Origin: Helianthus annuus
Taxonomy: Eukaryota; Streptophyta; Magnoliopsida; Asterales; Asteraceae
Direction of reading: 5' to 3'
Length of the DNA stretch: 64,000 nt
NCBI RefSeq assembly: GCF_002127325.2
Contig: NC_035449.2
Span: forward strand, 142,357,095 to 142,421,094
This document shows positions 53,560 to 64,000 of this stretch, piece by piece (within the stretch, counting starts at the first letter, position 1; every line of letters begins with the position of its first letter). The notes below the pieces were generated by a model. The model had not been told where the DNA came from. It ran no database searches and worked only from the letters and a program-made list of their open reading frames with translations. A program made the translations under genes and the position numbers.

Positions 53560-54850
53560 TGTCACACCCTGACTTTTGCGGACGAATGGTTATTGGTGTG
53601 ACTTCCTTAATACCATAGCATTCAATCATAACAACGCTATATGATAAAACCATAAGATGTTCATCCATATATTAAGTTTAGAAAATACCACAACATACTT
53701 GTTTGAAACATCGACACCAAATTCAAGTTACAAACCACAACATGTTTAAATGAGTTCATGAAGACTCAACAAAAGACTTTAAATAAAACCGGGTTTAGAA
53801 ACATGTATCCAGTCCAGGAATAAGATACATCTCCTAAACCCTACGACCACGGATGACATCTTTTATTTATGACGCAGCTTGAACACATGCAACACCTGCC
53901 AGATCCACTTAGTTCCCTGAAATACATGTAATTTGAAAACATCAACAAAAGTTGAGTGAGTTCCTGTGTTTGTATAAGTATGTATAAACCTTGTAAACAT
54001 TGTATGTAAATCCCGGTATGAAAGCAAACAAGGAAAAGATCACCAATGGTTTGCAAGGCCACTTATATGTGTGACGATGTAGGAAGACTCAAACCTAGCA
54101 AATTTGTACCGGGCTTCCAGCTGGAAGACATAGTCACCCTATGGGCCACCCTGGTCCTCATGGGTGTGGGCTCGCTACACCCAAATAGATCTATCACTCA
54201 TGCCCCTCGGTCCTTATACGAGGATTAATGGTCCCAAGTATCCGCCTACCCATTCACATGATCTATGGTTCTTTCCTAGGCTAATCATACCAATAGTATT
54301 CGTATGTAATCCATTTGTAACATGTATTTCACCCCCGAAGTTAATAAACAAAACAGTTTAAAGAAAAGGGGGACATGAACTCACAGTATTGCGTCTTCAG
54401 AATCGTAACCCAAATCTCCTCAGCGAACACGACTCCCTACAATGTACTAATGGATATTAGACGAACGGGTCGTGCCTTGGCTTAGAGTTTAACGTTTTTG
54501 AGTTACGTTTCTTATGTTCCCAATATTATTCCAGGTTATAATTACTTGTTAAACTAATAATTATTTTAACTTTAAATTATATTTAATTTTGGAATAATTG
54601 TTTAAACAATATTTTGTAATAATACTTCTCAAGTATTTACTTTCGTATTTCCTTCCCAAGGATGGGGGTATCTTATACATGTATATTTGCATTCTTGTAT
54701 TTGTAGTTCCAAAATAATATATTTTTAAGTCTAACTTAGAAAATATATTTAAGCTTATTTTGCCCAAAAATAATGTATTTCAAGAGAATATATATTTTTC
54801 TCAAAAATCATATATCTTCTAAATATACAAAGAAAATATAGTTTTACTCC

Positions 54851-54900
<50 letters not shown>

Positions 54901-56850
54901 CTCCTTGTCAAAATATGATATAACTTTGTAATATTTACAACAATCATATTTTCATTTCTTGTATCCAAAATAATATTTACCAAAAACATATTTATAACGG
55001 TATTTTTCGGAATATTGTGTAAGTTACGTTCTTATGTTTGGTTCCACAATATTAGGTATGTAACTTATATATTTATTCCTTGTGATTTTTTGTATTATTT
55101 TGGATTGTAAATTCTTGGTATTCTGTTAAGTTATATTACATTAATCCTAAAATAATATAACTATTACACCAAGTATACAAATAATCACACAATGTGTCTT
55201 TAATGTAAATATATATTCTAAATACATATTTATCCATTTTTATTTATAAAAACCAACCTCCAATACTTGTATTTTGTAACAAAATCTATGGCAAAGTTTA
55301 TTTCGAAAACCATAGTTAAAACACACTTGTTAATATTTGTTTATAAAGTATTTTTCTAAGTGTTTGTATTTTTAGAAAATTTTGTCATAGTTTCCCCTAA
55401 AAATGAAGGTGTCCATGCTATTAAAGTATATCATTTTATTTTCAAAATCATCACAAACAATCAATAATAAACCCTTAACAACTTACACTTACCAAGTGCC
55501 AAAACTATGCTATTTACATAATAATCATGAACTTAAATTTCTCATAAAAACTTGTAGTAACTTGGTATGGTGTTTAGTATACTTAGTTACCCTTTAAAGT
55601 ATGTTTATTTCTTTAAAAATCTCATTCTTGAAAGATTTGAGTGTTTACAACTTGTAAACATATTTTGCAAAAACGTTTCTTTATGAAATCCTCTTGTTTC
55701 TCAAGTGTTTCTACACTTGTTTTATCACTAAAAATAGTGTGTGTTTAAGTAAGAACCAAGATTTTCTAAAAATCATATTTTGAACTTGGTTCTTTTGGAA
55801 AACCATCCATAAATCTTAGATCCATATGATTACTAACTCATTTTGATTATTATTTTTCAAGAAATCACTTTATTCTTCAAGTTCATGCTTGCACATGAGG
55901 ATGATCATCTTGTTTCATCACATATTCATCCTCTCACTTGCTAGATCATGCGTTTAATCACAATCTAGCAAGCTCCTTATGATAATCAACATCATAATCT
56001 CAAGAAAATGACAATCAAGTATCATACATACACTAAACAACATAGTTTCATCAAGATTTCATCATATGTTAAGCTTATGTTCATGATTCAAGATTATGTT
56101 CTTTTAGTGTTCTTCATGATCATCAATGTATAACATCTTTTAACCAACAAAATATGAAGTATCAAGAGTTCATAAGGGCGTTACTACTAGCACAAGGGCT
56201 ATGGAAGAACACTTGATGTTGTAGATGACAAAAGTGGTGGATAAAAGCAAGTGAGAAAGGTCCTTCCACTTCTGATGCCACCAAGCTTCCTTATGCACCC
56301 TTGAACACCTTTGTGTGGCCTTAGAATGGATGAGTTTGAATGAATGATGATGGTGGTAGATGGTGGTGGGTTCGGCCAAGAAGAAGGAGGGAGGGAAGAG
56401 GAAGATGAGTGATGAGTGTTGTTGATGAATGATGGTTAATGGTCTAGTGGTTAAGTTATATAACTTTCCAACATGTGTTTAACCATTGGATTTTATGTCT
56501 TTATAGTACATGACAATATCTCATACACAAATCAACAAAATCCTCTAATTAGACCATGTAGCCGATTACTAGCTTGGGGGGGTCTAAGTGTAAATTCCAA
56601 CCATTAAGTTAGATTATAGTTCAAATCTAAATATATAGTTGGTTAAGTTAGTTACTAGATATTTTAGTGGGTGTTAAGGTGTTCGGGGATCATAACTAGC
56701 TTAGAAATAATAAAACAATGCTTCTAGTGTAATTTTGGTGTTTCGGGTAGTGTCCGGTTGTTTGGTTAGATAGTGGTTCGTTAAAGTGTCAAACTATTCC
56801 GTTTAGTGATCTTTAAGTACCTTTTTGTGACACTTTTAATTCCCGACACA
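53560..56850 (-). mobile_element. Minus-oriented Ty3/Gypsy (Tekay-like) LTR, probably solo
   Basis: On the minus strand it ends GTCAGGGTGTGACA at 53560, like the end of the plus-oriented LTR at 60791. No PBS complement (GCTCTGATACCA) lies to its left, so it does not continue into an element there. Its start is probably near 56848, where the complement reads TGTCGGGAATTAAAAGTG, but the border with the next LTR is uncertain. It contains a TA microsatellite. No gene. Confidence 0.6.
54855..54898. repeat. (TA)n microsatellite
   Basis: About 22 TA units, pure, inside the minus-oriented LTR. Confidence 0.95.
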
Positions 56851-57349
56851 TAGGAAAGCATTCAGGACCATTCTGCCATATTTTTGCATGTTACTAGTTT
56901 GTTAAATTGCTGATTTTTGCTGAAATATGTTGAATTCAGCACTTTGAGTGGGTTTTAGGCACTTTCCGGCACTTAAACTATCACCTAGTGAAGCAGTTTT
57001 ATGGTCCTTACTTCCCTACACACCTTACTAGTGTGAAACTTAGTCTCTGGCCCATACAGGGTCTTAGAACACTGTTTGTCTTTGTACTAACATCGTCAGC
57101 ATTTTTCTGAGTTATCCGCTAACCGTGCTAGCTGTGCTTTGTGCATCGTTTATGTAACATTTGTGCTTGTAATCATTGTGAACAGTTCTATTATCAATAA
57201 AACAATGTTATTTAATCCCAATGTTTGTTTGGTTGTGTTTTACATTTTGCATGTTTTGACTTTTGCTCAATTTCAAACTCTACATCGCTTTCTGGAGAGT
57301 TATACGCAAACTGGTGCGTAAACGTACTCAGTTTAATGCGACAAATACT

Positions 57350-57600
57350 CCGGAACATCAACATATACTCAACATACCTTAAATAACCTTTACATAACTT
57401 AGAAATAAGTTTTGAAGGCTTTGGTATGGCAAAAACAAGTTAATTCGCCTACAGGGACTAAAATTGACAAACTGCGAAAGTATGCCAATTCGAACTATAA
57501 CGAACATTCCGGAACATGTCCATAAGTTAAACATACTATAAATACCCTTTACATAGCTTAGAAATAGGCTTTGAGGGGTTTGGTATGCTAAAACAAACTT
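57350..57600. repeat. Two diverged tandem units in the LTR U3
   Basis: CTTAGAAATAAGTTTTGAAGGCTTTGGTATG (57398-57428) recurs as a variant at about 57557-57588, each preceded by CCGGAACAT and TACATA words. Period about 160 bp. Likely U3 enhancer-type repeats. Confidence 0.65.
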
Positions 57601-59304
57601 TTGGATCATTCAGGGGCTAAAAGTGTCAAAAAGGGCACAAGTTTGCACTTTTGCGCATAACTTACGTTCTGAATACATCCGGACATCCAAAAATTTATGT
57701 AAGCATCCTTATATTATGCCTTAGTGTATGGAATGAGAAAAATCCATTCGTCGCACAATTTGGATCGTCTTTCGCGCTTATGCGCATTCCGTCGTAATTA
57801 ACCGAACATCGCGACCGTACAGCCAAACGAACCGACATCCGGGATATTTTTGAGCACATTTTAAGTTCCCTATACTTTAACTTCATTTTAGAGCTTTGAA
57901 ATGGGGTTAACGGGGCTTAAACGTGTCAAAAATGCATCAAATACCAAGTTTTGGAGCTGCAGGGACCAAAACTGTAAATCTGCCAAACTAAGGGCTTACG
58001 GACCGTAAGCCAAAACCCATATGGTCTGTAAGGAGTCCCCAGTACAGCAGATTCATTGAATCCACTTGCAGTTGGCCTTTCGTTCGTTCAAGGGCAATGC
58101 CCTTTCACCCAATCAAGAGCCAAGGGCCATTTTCAGTAACCACAACATTTTGACAAGTGGACGCTTAGGATCGTGGCACGAAAACCAAGAAACGATCCTA
58201 ACGGCTTTGCCTTTCCTATAAATACCCCCCCCCCTATTTTGCTAAAAACTCACACAATCTGATCTAAAGGCTCTAAGTTGGAACCATTGTTTCATACCTG
58301 AGCCATTTTGATCTAGATTAGCATTCGGGGACCCTCCGTAAGTATTCTTTCGTTCTTTTATTCGCTTTTCGAGTCCGAAAGTCAACGTTTTGTTGACTTT
58401 CTGCATTGACCAGCCTATGGTCAACCCGAAGTTCATTAGAACTTCATAACGTGAGCGTGATCACGATGGTTATAGTGCGTAGTGACTATACCTACTGATT
58501 ACCACGTTATCTAGGCTCAGTGACGAGTCGTAGTTTCGGCCAAAATGCGCATTCTTGCGTATTTTGTAACCAAACTACTCGTGGGCATCAAAGCCGTTTG
58601 TTTTGATGCCAAACCTGTTTTCTAAACTTAGTTAAGCATGTTCTAAGATGCTTAGCTCGTCACTTTTAGTATAGTGCTTATATAGGGTCGTAAGGTAAGC
58701 GATCTAAACCATCGCTTATACTTTCGAACCCGACCCATTTGGTCGATCATTAGGATCCGACCAAACACATTAGGTGACCATAGCTATAACCTTCCGAGGT
58801 TATGCCTTGTGGTCACGATGTTAGGCGTTCCAGACGCGTTCTACGCGAACGACGCGTAAGGTAGCATAAGCTACCTAAACGGGTCGTAATGGGTCGCAAG
58901 CACTTAGGTTAGGTTTCATTTTAGTATGTAGGCTTTGTTAAACCATATTACACGAGTCTCCATACTCGTTTGGTTTACGAACCCGCATACTATTCGATCC
59001 TTCCGATTTAGGTCCGGTATATTAACATAGCTACCTATTAGGTGCCGTTTGATATTCCGTGATCTAGCATTGTTTGATTATTATACAGGAACTCAAATCA
59101 ATCTCAGGTGAGTACATTGAACCCCTCTTTTACTGTTTTCCAAACTGTTTTGGGGTGAAACACATGTGCCTATCTGTTACATTCATGCTTTCCATGTTTT
59201 CACATCATATGCCTGCTATGTTGTTAGTACATTATAGTACACGATTTCATTACATTTCGTGCTATGTATGCCCATTGTGTGCGTACTTAGTACATTGATT
59301 TACA

Positions 59305-59560
59305 TTACATTCCTGTTGCATATGTTTACTCAGCATATGGACACCTTGATTTACATGAACATTTCTGTTGCATATGTTTACTCAGCATATGGACACATTG
59401 ATTTACATGAACATTTCTGTTGCATATGTTTACTCAACATATGGACACATTGATTTACATGAACATTTCTGTTGCATATGTTTACTCAGCATATGGACGC
59501 ATTGATTTACATGAACATTTCTGCTTCGTATGTTTACTTAGCATACTTAGTACAATTGTT
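59305..59560. repeat. 52 bp tandem repeat, about five copies, in the LTR
   Basis: TGTTGCATATGTTTACTCAG starts at 59314, 59366 and then every 52 bp to about 59540. The unit continues CATATGGACACATTGATTTA. Middle copies are almost identical, end copies diverge. The frame stays open by chance. Confidence 0.9.
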
Positions 59561-60798
59561 TACATCACATGCCTTCATTTTGTTATGACATTTGGTTTGT
59601 TTAACATGGGACAATACATTCATTAACATTAGCTACGCCGTTCGTTAGTAGGTAGTGGTACCATAGGAATTGACAACTCCCGTTCCTGAAGTCCTGGGTT
59701 TGATAGGATTGTAAGGAATGACCGAATTCGATATACATAACTTAGATAAACCTTTAATTTGTTTAAGGGTTTATCGCCACAGTCTCAAGGCTTGGATGTA
59801 TGCATATTTCACAATACCGCATAAATGTTAATATCAATAGAGCATGCATTTTTCCACAGAACATAACGTTGATTTAAACCACGTTTTACTTCAACGACTT
59901 GTTTTGTGCATTTTACATATGGTTTAAGTTGATACATTTCGCTTACCGTACATGATACATTTTGGGATACACATTACATGATTTACATTGAACATAAACA
60001 CGTTGGCATTGACATACACATTTGGTGGTTTACATTGAACATAGACATTTGACATGGTTTACACAATAACACTTGACAATTGAGTTATACAAGAACAATC
60101 TTACATGGTGGATGGTTTGGGTAAATGGTTTGAGTAACGTGGAGTATGTAATATGATGCAAACATGGTGGACACGCCGTTGGTACTTCCTATATATAAAT
60201 GTTTGTATAATATTACATATCTTAGCGTTATCTAAATCATTTCAGTTTAGACATATAACATTTTATACAAATAACATACCTTTCATAAAACATTGTCTTA
60301 CAAAACAACTTATCTTATTCAACTCATTTTACTAGGTTATTCATTTAACCTTACGTTCATCTATACATATCATCTGATATTATCGTTTTTCAAATGGTTT
60401 ACAAAGCGAGACAAATTACAAGGTTCATGACTGACTGTTATTAAACATTTCTTTAAAACTCAAGTCATGAATCCCACTTTCACAAAACCTATGTATCTCA
60501 CAGGCATTTTTATGCTGACGTACCTACTTTCACATGTGTTTTCAGGAGCTGTTCCATAAGATGTTGATCACGATACTAGGGCGGACCTGTGCCTTAGAGA
60601 CTAAAAATGAAGATAGAACTAGTATAACTATGTTTTAAATTCTGTACTTCCTTTTAAGACAATGTAACACCCGTGTTTGATAAATAAAATGTGACTTTAA
60701 TTTCCATGGTTGTATAACAATTAATTCTGTCCACAACACTCCCCGACGTTTTCCGCCGCGGTTGCATGTTATACGCGGTCGGGGTGTGACAGAAGAGT

Positions 60799-60810
60799 TG
60801 GTATCAGAGC
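60799..60810 (+). other. Primer-binding site of the plus-strand Gypsy element
   Basis: TGGTATCAGAGC, seven bases after the LTR end, initiator tRNA-Met type. Confidence 0.92.
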
Positions 60811-61394
60811 CATTGGTTATAGGGAATTAGGTTATTAGTAATGCTTTGACCTAGACTATAACTTTCCAGGACCCTAACACAAGTTATCTTGTGTTTAGAT
60901 TTTAAAACATGCACTTCACCTATCCTTAGGTGATAACCACAACGAGAACTTCGGTTCCGAATCCGCTTTGAAAATTAATCGTCTGTTCGAGGATGATTGA
61001 TTACTAGGTTTTGAACCCTCTGTTATATGGTTTTGAACCTCTTTGGATTTCAAAAATCCCGTCAAAGTTTTGGGTTAATAGTGTGAACACGTGCGAACTG
61101 GAAGAGTGAATGCCTGTACCCTGAGTTTTCTGTCTAAGGCTAGAGTGTTCTTACAAATCTACATAATCGGACCAGTCACTCTTACCTGGGAACTCTTGGG
61201 GTGAGTGTTCACTTATAGGCGAGCATGTCTTCGCGATACACTAATTCTGACCCATTTACTTTGACTAGACATTTCATGTCGCTTGTTTGCTTTGCGATGC
61301 ATAACCGCCATCTTTGCTTTTGTTGATTTTGCTTCATCTCATTCTCTTCATCCAATCATCTCACTCGTTTCATTTCATGTTTTTCTCTTCTAGA

Positions 61395-62792
61395 ATGCCT
61401 CCTCAACGCGACAACCAGATAGCTACTGCCGAGCTGGCAGAAATTATTGCGCAGCAGATGGCTGCTCAATTCCCAAATCTCTTTGCTCAATGGAACCAGG
61501 CCAACAACAACAACAATGGTACATGCAAATACAAGGATTTTAACTCGGCTAAGCCACTCAAGTTTAGTGGTTCTGAGGGAGCAACTGGGCTTCTTCAATG
61601 GTTCGAGAGCATCGAGAATACTTTTCGCCACGTGCAGTGTCCGGATAATCGCAAGGTCGAGTTTTCTTCGAGTGTATTTCAGAAGAGGGCTCTTACGTGG
61701 TGGAACAGGGTTATGAGAGATCAAGGTGCAGAAGTTGCTCTAGCTCAGACATGGGCTGAACTGAGAGCTCTTATGATGAGGGAGTTTTGTCCTCGTCATG
61801 AACAACGAGCGTTGGAGAAAGAATTTGATGTTTTGAAGCAAGATAGTGGCGAGCACAGGGCTTATACTGATAGGTTTGAGGAGTTGAGCCTGCTTTGCCC
61901 GACTATGGTTACCCCACTCGATAAGGCTATCGAAAGGTACATCGACGGCCTGCCTGACTCGGTACAAGATATCCTTACTGGTAGCAACCCTACCACACTC
62001 CGTCAGGCGATTGAGTTATCAGCGACGTTGACTGAGTCGCAGATTCGAAAGAATAAATTACACAGGAAGGGTGACAAGGGCAAGAAGCAGTCGGCTGACA
62101 AGGAAGATAGCAAGAAAGGTCAAAACAAGAATGGAAAGGAGTCTGGTTCATCAAAAAGGGCAAAGAAGCGTAAGGCTTCCCAAAACTATGCTGTCACTGC
62201 CCAAGCTAACCAGGCAGCTCCCAACCAGCCTCCAGCAAAGAAGCCCTACTCAGGAAGTGCACCTTTGTGCAATCAATGCAACAGTCACCATCAGCCACAA
62301 TATCAGTGCCGTTTCTGTACTAACTGTGGGAAGTTGGGTCATCTTGCCGATGTTTGTCGGTTTGCTCAGAATCGCGCAGTTCAGAACCCTGCTCAACAAG
62401 TTGCTCAGCAACAGGGTCAGGCTGCACGACCAAACTACCCACCAGGTGCTTGTTATAACTGTGGGGATCTGACCCACTACAGAAATCGGTGTCCAAGACT
62501 AGCCAACCAGAACCAGAATACAAACCAGAATCAGGCTCAGGCTCGAGGTCGAGTCTTCAACATGAATGCACAAGAAGCACAAGCAGACAACGAGGTGGTG
62601 AACGGTACGTTCTTTATTAATAATCAGCCAGCATCTGTTCTTTTTTATTCGGGTGCCGACAAGAGTTTTGTGTCATTGTCTTTTGAGACAATGCTTCGCG
62701 TGTCTAGAACGAAACTAGGTAAACCTTTGATAGTAGAGGTTGCCAGTGGTGAACCCATTGTTCTTGATTCTGTTCTCGCAACTGCCAGTTGA
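61395..62792 (+). pseudogene. Gypsy Gag and protease start, frameshifted
   Basis: The ATG at 61395 (MPPQRDNQIATAEL) fits the usual Tekay Gag start; the frame is open from 61314. The Gag domain runs through LKFSGSEGATGLLQWFESIE and FQKRALTWWN (about residues 50-115). A Lys-rich linker follows (about 225-280), then two CCHC knuckles, CTNCGKLGHLADVC and CYNCGDLTHYRNRC. The aspartic protease begins with VLFYSGADKSF at about 62638-62670; the usual motif is LFDSGAD, so the catalytic Asp is Tyr here. Near 62776 one base is lost and the frame ends at the TGA at 62790-62792; coding continues one frame over ([18 protein letters not shown]). Gag forms the particle and protease cleaves the polyprotein. 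This copy is inactive. Confidence 0.88.
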
Positions 62793-64000
62793 ACCTTAAC
62801 GACCATATTTTTCCTATTGACCTCACGCCAATGCAACTTGGAAGCTTCGACGTTATTGTGGGTATGGATTGGTTATCTAAGCATCGGCAAAGATAGTTTG
62901 TTCTGAGAAGATTGTTCGTGTGCCGCTGTCGACAAGAGAGATCCTACAGGTTCGTGGTGAGAAGCCTGCCAGTGGTCTCCAACTCATGTCTTGTTTTAAA
63001 GCACGGAAGTATCTACGGAAGAAATATGTGGCTTTCTTAGCGCATGTTACAGCAGATAAAGGCAAAGGTAAGTCTATTTCAGATATTCCTGTCGTTCGGG
63101 ATTATTCTGAAGTTTTCCCTGAAGAATTACCTAGTCTACCTCCAGCACGCCAAGTCGAGTTCCGTATTGATCTCGTACCTGGTGCAAATCCCATTGCCAG
63201 AGCTCCATACCGTCTTGCACCGTCTGAGATGCAAGAATTATCTAAACAGCTTCAGGAGCTCTCCGACAAAGGTTTTATCCGACCTATTTTTTCACCTTGG
63301 GGTGCTCCCGTTCTTTTTGTAAAGAAGAAGGATGGATCTTTTAGGATGTGTATCGATTATCGTGAGCTTAACAAGCTCACCATCAAGAATCGATATCCCC
63401 TACCTCGCATTGATGATCTCTTTGATCAATTGCAAGGCGCTTCTTATTTTTCAAAGATTGATCTGCGATCTAGATATCATCAACTCCGTGTGCATGAAGA
63501 AGATATTCCCAAGACAGCGTTCCATACTCGCTATGGACATTATGAGTTCACAGTCATGCCATTCGGTTTGACTAATGCTCCTGCTATTTTCATGGACTTA
63601 ATGAATAGGGTCTGCAAGCCTTATTTAGATAAGTTCATCATCGTTTTCATTGATGACATCTTAATATATTCTAAGACGCGAGCTGATCATGAACAACATC
63701 TTCGTCTTACATTGGAACTCCTAAGGAAAGAGCAACTTTTCGCCAAATTCTCCAAGTGTGAATTTTGGCTTAAAGAAGTTCAATTCTTGGGACACATTGT
63801 CAACGAGCAAGGTATTCATGTAGATCCCTCTAAGATCAGTGCGATCAAGGATTGGGATACGCCTACTACCCCCGCTGAAGTTCGTTCTTTTCTTGGTCTT
63901 GCGGGTTATTACCGCCGCTTCATAGAGAACTTCTCAAAGATTGCAGTTCCTCTAACTGCTCTAACTCAGAAGAACAAGCCATTTGATTGGGGAATCAAAC
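62793..64000 (+). pseudogene. Gypsy pol: protease C-terminus and reverse transcriptase (partial)
   Basis: After the first frameshift the protease end reads [16 protein letters not shown] second one-base loss near 62888 shifts frame again, after which the frame is open to 64000. Reverse transcriptase motifs follow: [20 protein letters not shown] (about 63292), [24 protein letters not shown] (about 63458), [13 protein letters not shown] (about 63558) and the catalytic [10 protein letters not shown] (about 63648), then [14 protein letters not shown] has Arg where GYHQ is usual. The RNase H and integrase parts are outside the window. It would copy element RNA into DNA; this copy is disabled by the frameshifts. 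Confidence 0.88.

Larger units (their letters stand above)
56826..60791 (+). mobile_element. 5' LTR of a Tekay-type Ty3/Gypsy element
   Basis: The end is clear: GTCGGGGTGTGACA at 60791, then the PBS. The start is approximate (TGTGACAC at 56826 is the best candidate). A TATA box CCTATAAATACC at 58214-58225 places transcription start near 58245. The long R/U5 has a GGTGAGTAC word at about 59108 and GATGTTGATCACGATACTAG near the end. About 4.0 kb, long but plausible for this group. No gene. Confidence 0.65.
60792..64000 (+). mobile_element. Internal region of the Tekay-type Gypsy element (runs off the right edge)
   Basis: Order PBS, untranslated leader (60811-61394), gag, protease, reverse transcriptase is that of Ty3/Gypsy. 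The RNase H, integrase and 3' LTR would lie beyond 64000. No gene other than gag-pol is seen. Confidence 0.9.

Noticed and set aside
53560..60791. A single 7.2 kb LTR with matching TGTCACACCC and GGGTGTGACA ends
   Set aside because: The left half reads as a minus-oriented LTR and the right half as plus-oriented (TATA at 58214, PBS after 60791), so two opposed LTRs explain it better.

Overview
The window looks like nuclear DNA of a eudicot plant. It is AT-rich, the genes carry introns, and most of the sequence is transposable elements. The Ty3/Gypsy Tekay-type LTRs and Gag, the long Copia-type Gag and several MULE/hAT families resemble those I know from Asteraceae, so a daisy-family genome is my best inference; no host gene proves it. 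Two apparently intact host genes stand out: a ZIP metal transporter (+ strand, 30120-40188, three exons) and a DNA2/JHS1 nuclease-helicase (- strand, 52404-41061, 34 exons by my reading). No CRISPR, rRNA or tRNA genes were seen.  Left part (1-4.8 kb): two nested minus-strand Gypsy elements. A younger LTR (ending at 1713) interrupts the gag of an older element, whose 5' LTR lies at about 3463-4820.  4.8-26.8 kb: a large decayed Helitron. It contains the 3' half of an RPA70-like gene, a full-length but broken Rep-helicase (7605-13903) and a multi-exon B3-domain gene (15094-25615). It ends in a textbook Helitron 3' terminus (hairpin plus CTAG, then T) at 26790; its 5' end lies left of, or is destroyed by, the Gypsy insertion. 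The B3 gene is itself hit by an 8.0 kb gag-only Copia-type LTR element (16298-24294, target duplication GTTTA, inside an intron) and by a 554 bp hAT-like element (24970-25523, 8 bp target duplication, inside the last exon). An inverted, degenerate copy of the Helitron 3' end lies at about 14504-14560, so the B3 segment is framed by two outward-facing Helitron 3' ends.  26.8-30 kb: a 1.5 kb foldback palindrome with a MULE-type MITE inside one arm, then a Pack-MULE (28632-29947, perfect 9 bp target duplication) that has captured the N-terminal part of an NDR1/HIN1-like (LEA-2) gene.  30.1-40.2 kb: the ZIP gene. Its first intron is 8.7 kb and holds a SINE-like insertion, a MULE, a non-autonomous Helitron, tandem repeats and hAT-like pieces.  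40.2-52.8 kb: a small MULE MITE, then DNA2. DNA2 introns carry at least four MITE-type elements, and intron 1 contains a tandem duplication that includes a piece of exon 2.  52.8-64 kb: LTR-derived sequence: a minus-oriented Gypsy LTR (53560 to about 56850), then a plus-oriented Tekay-type Gypsy element with its long 5' LTR (to 60791), primer-binding site, gag, and pol running off the right edge. This element carries two frameshifts and a lost protease aspartate.
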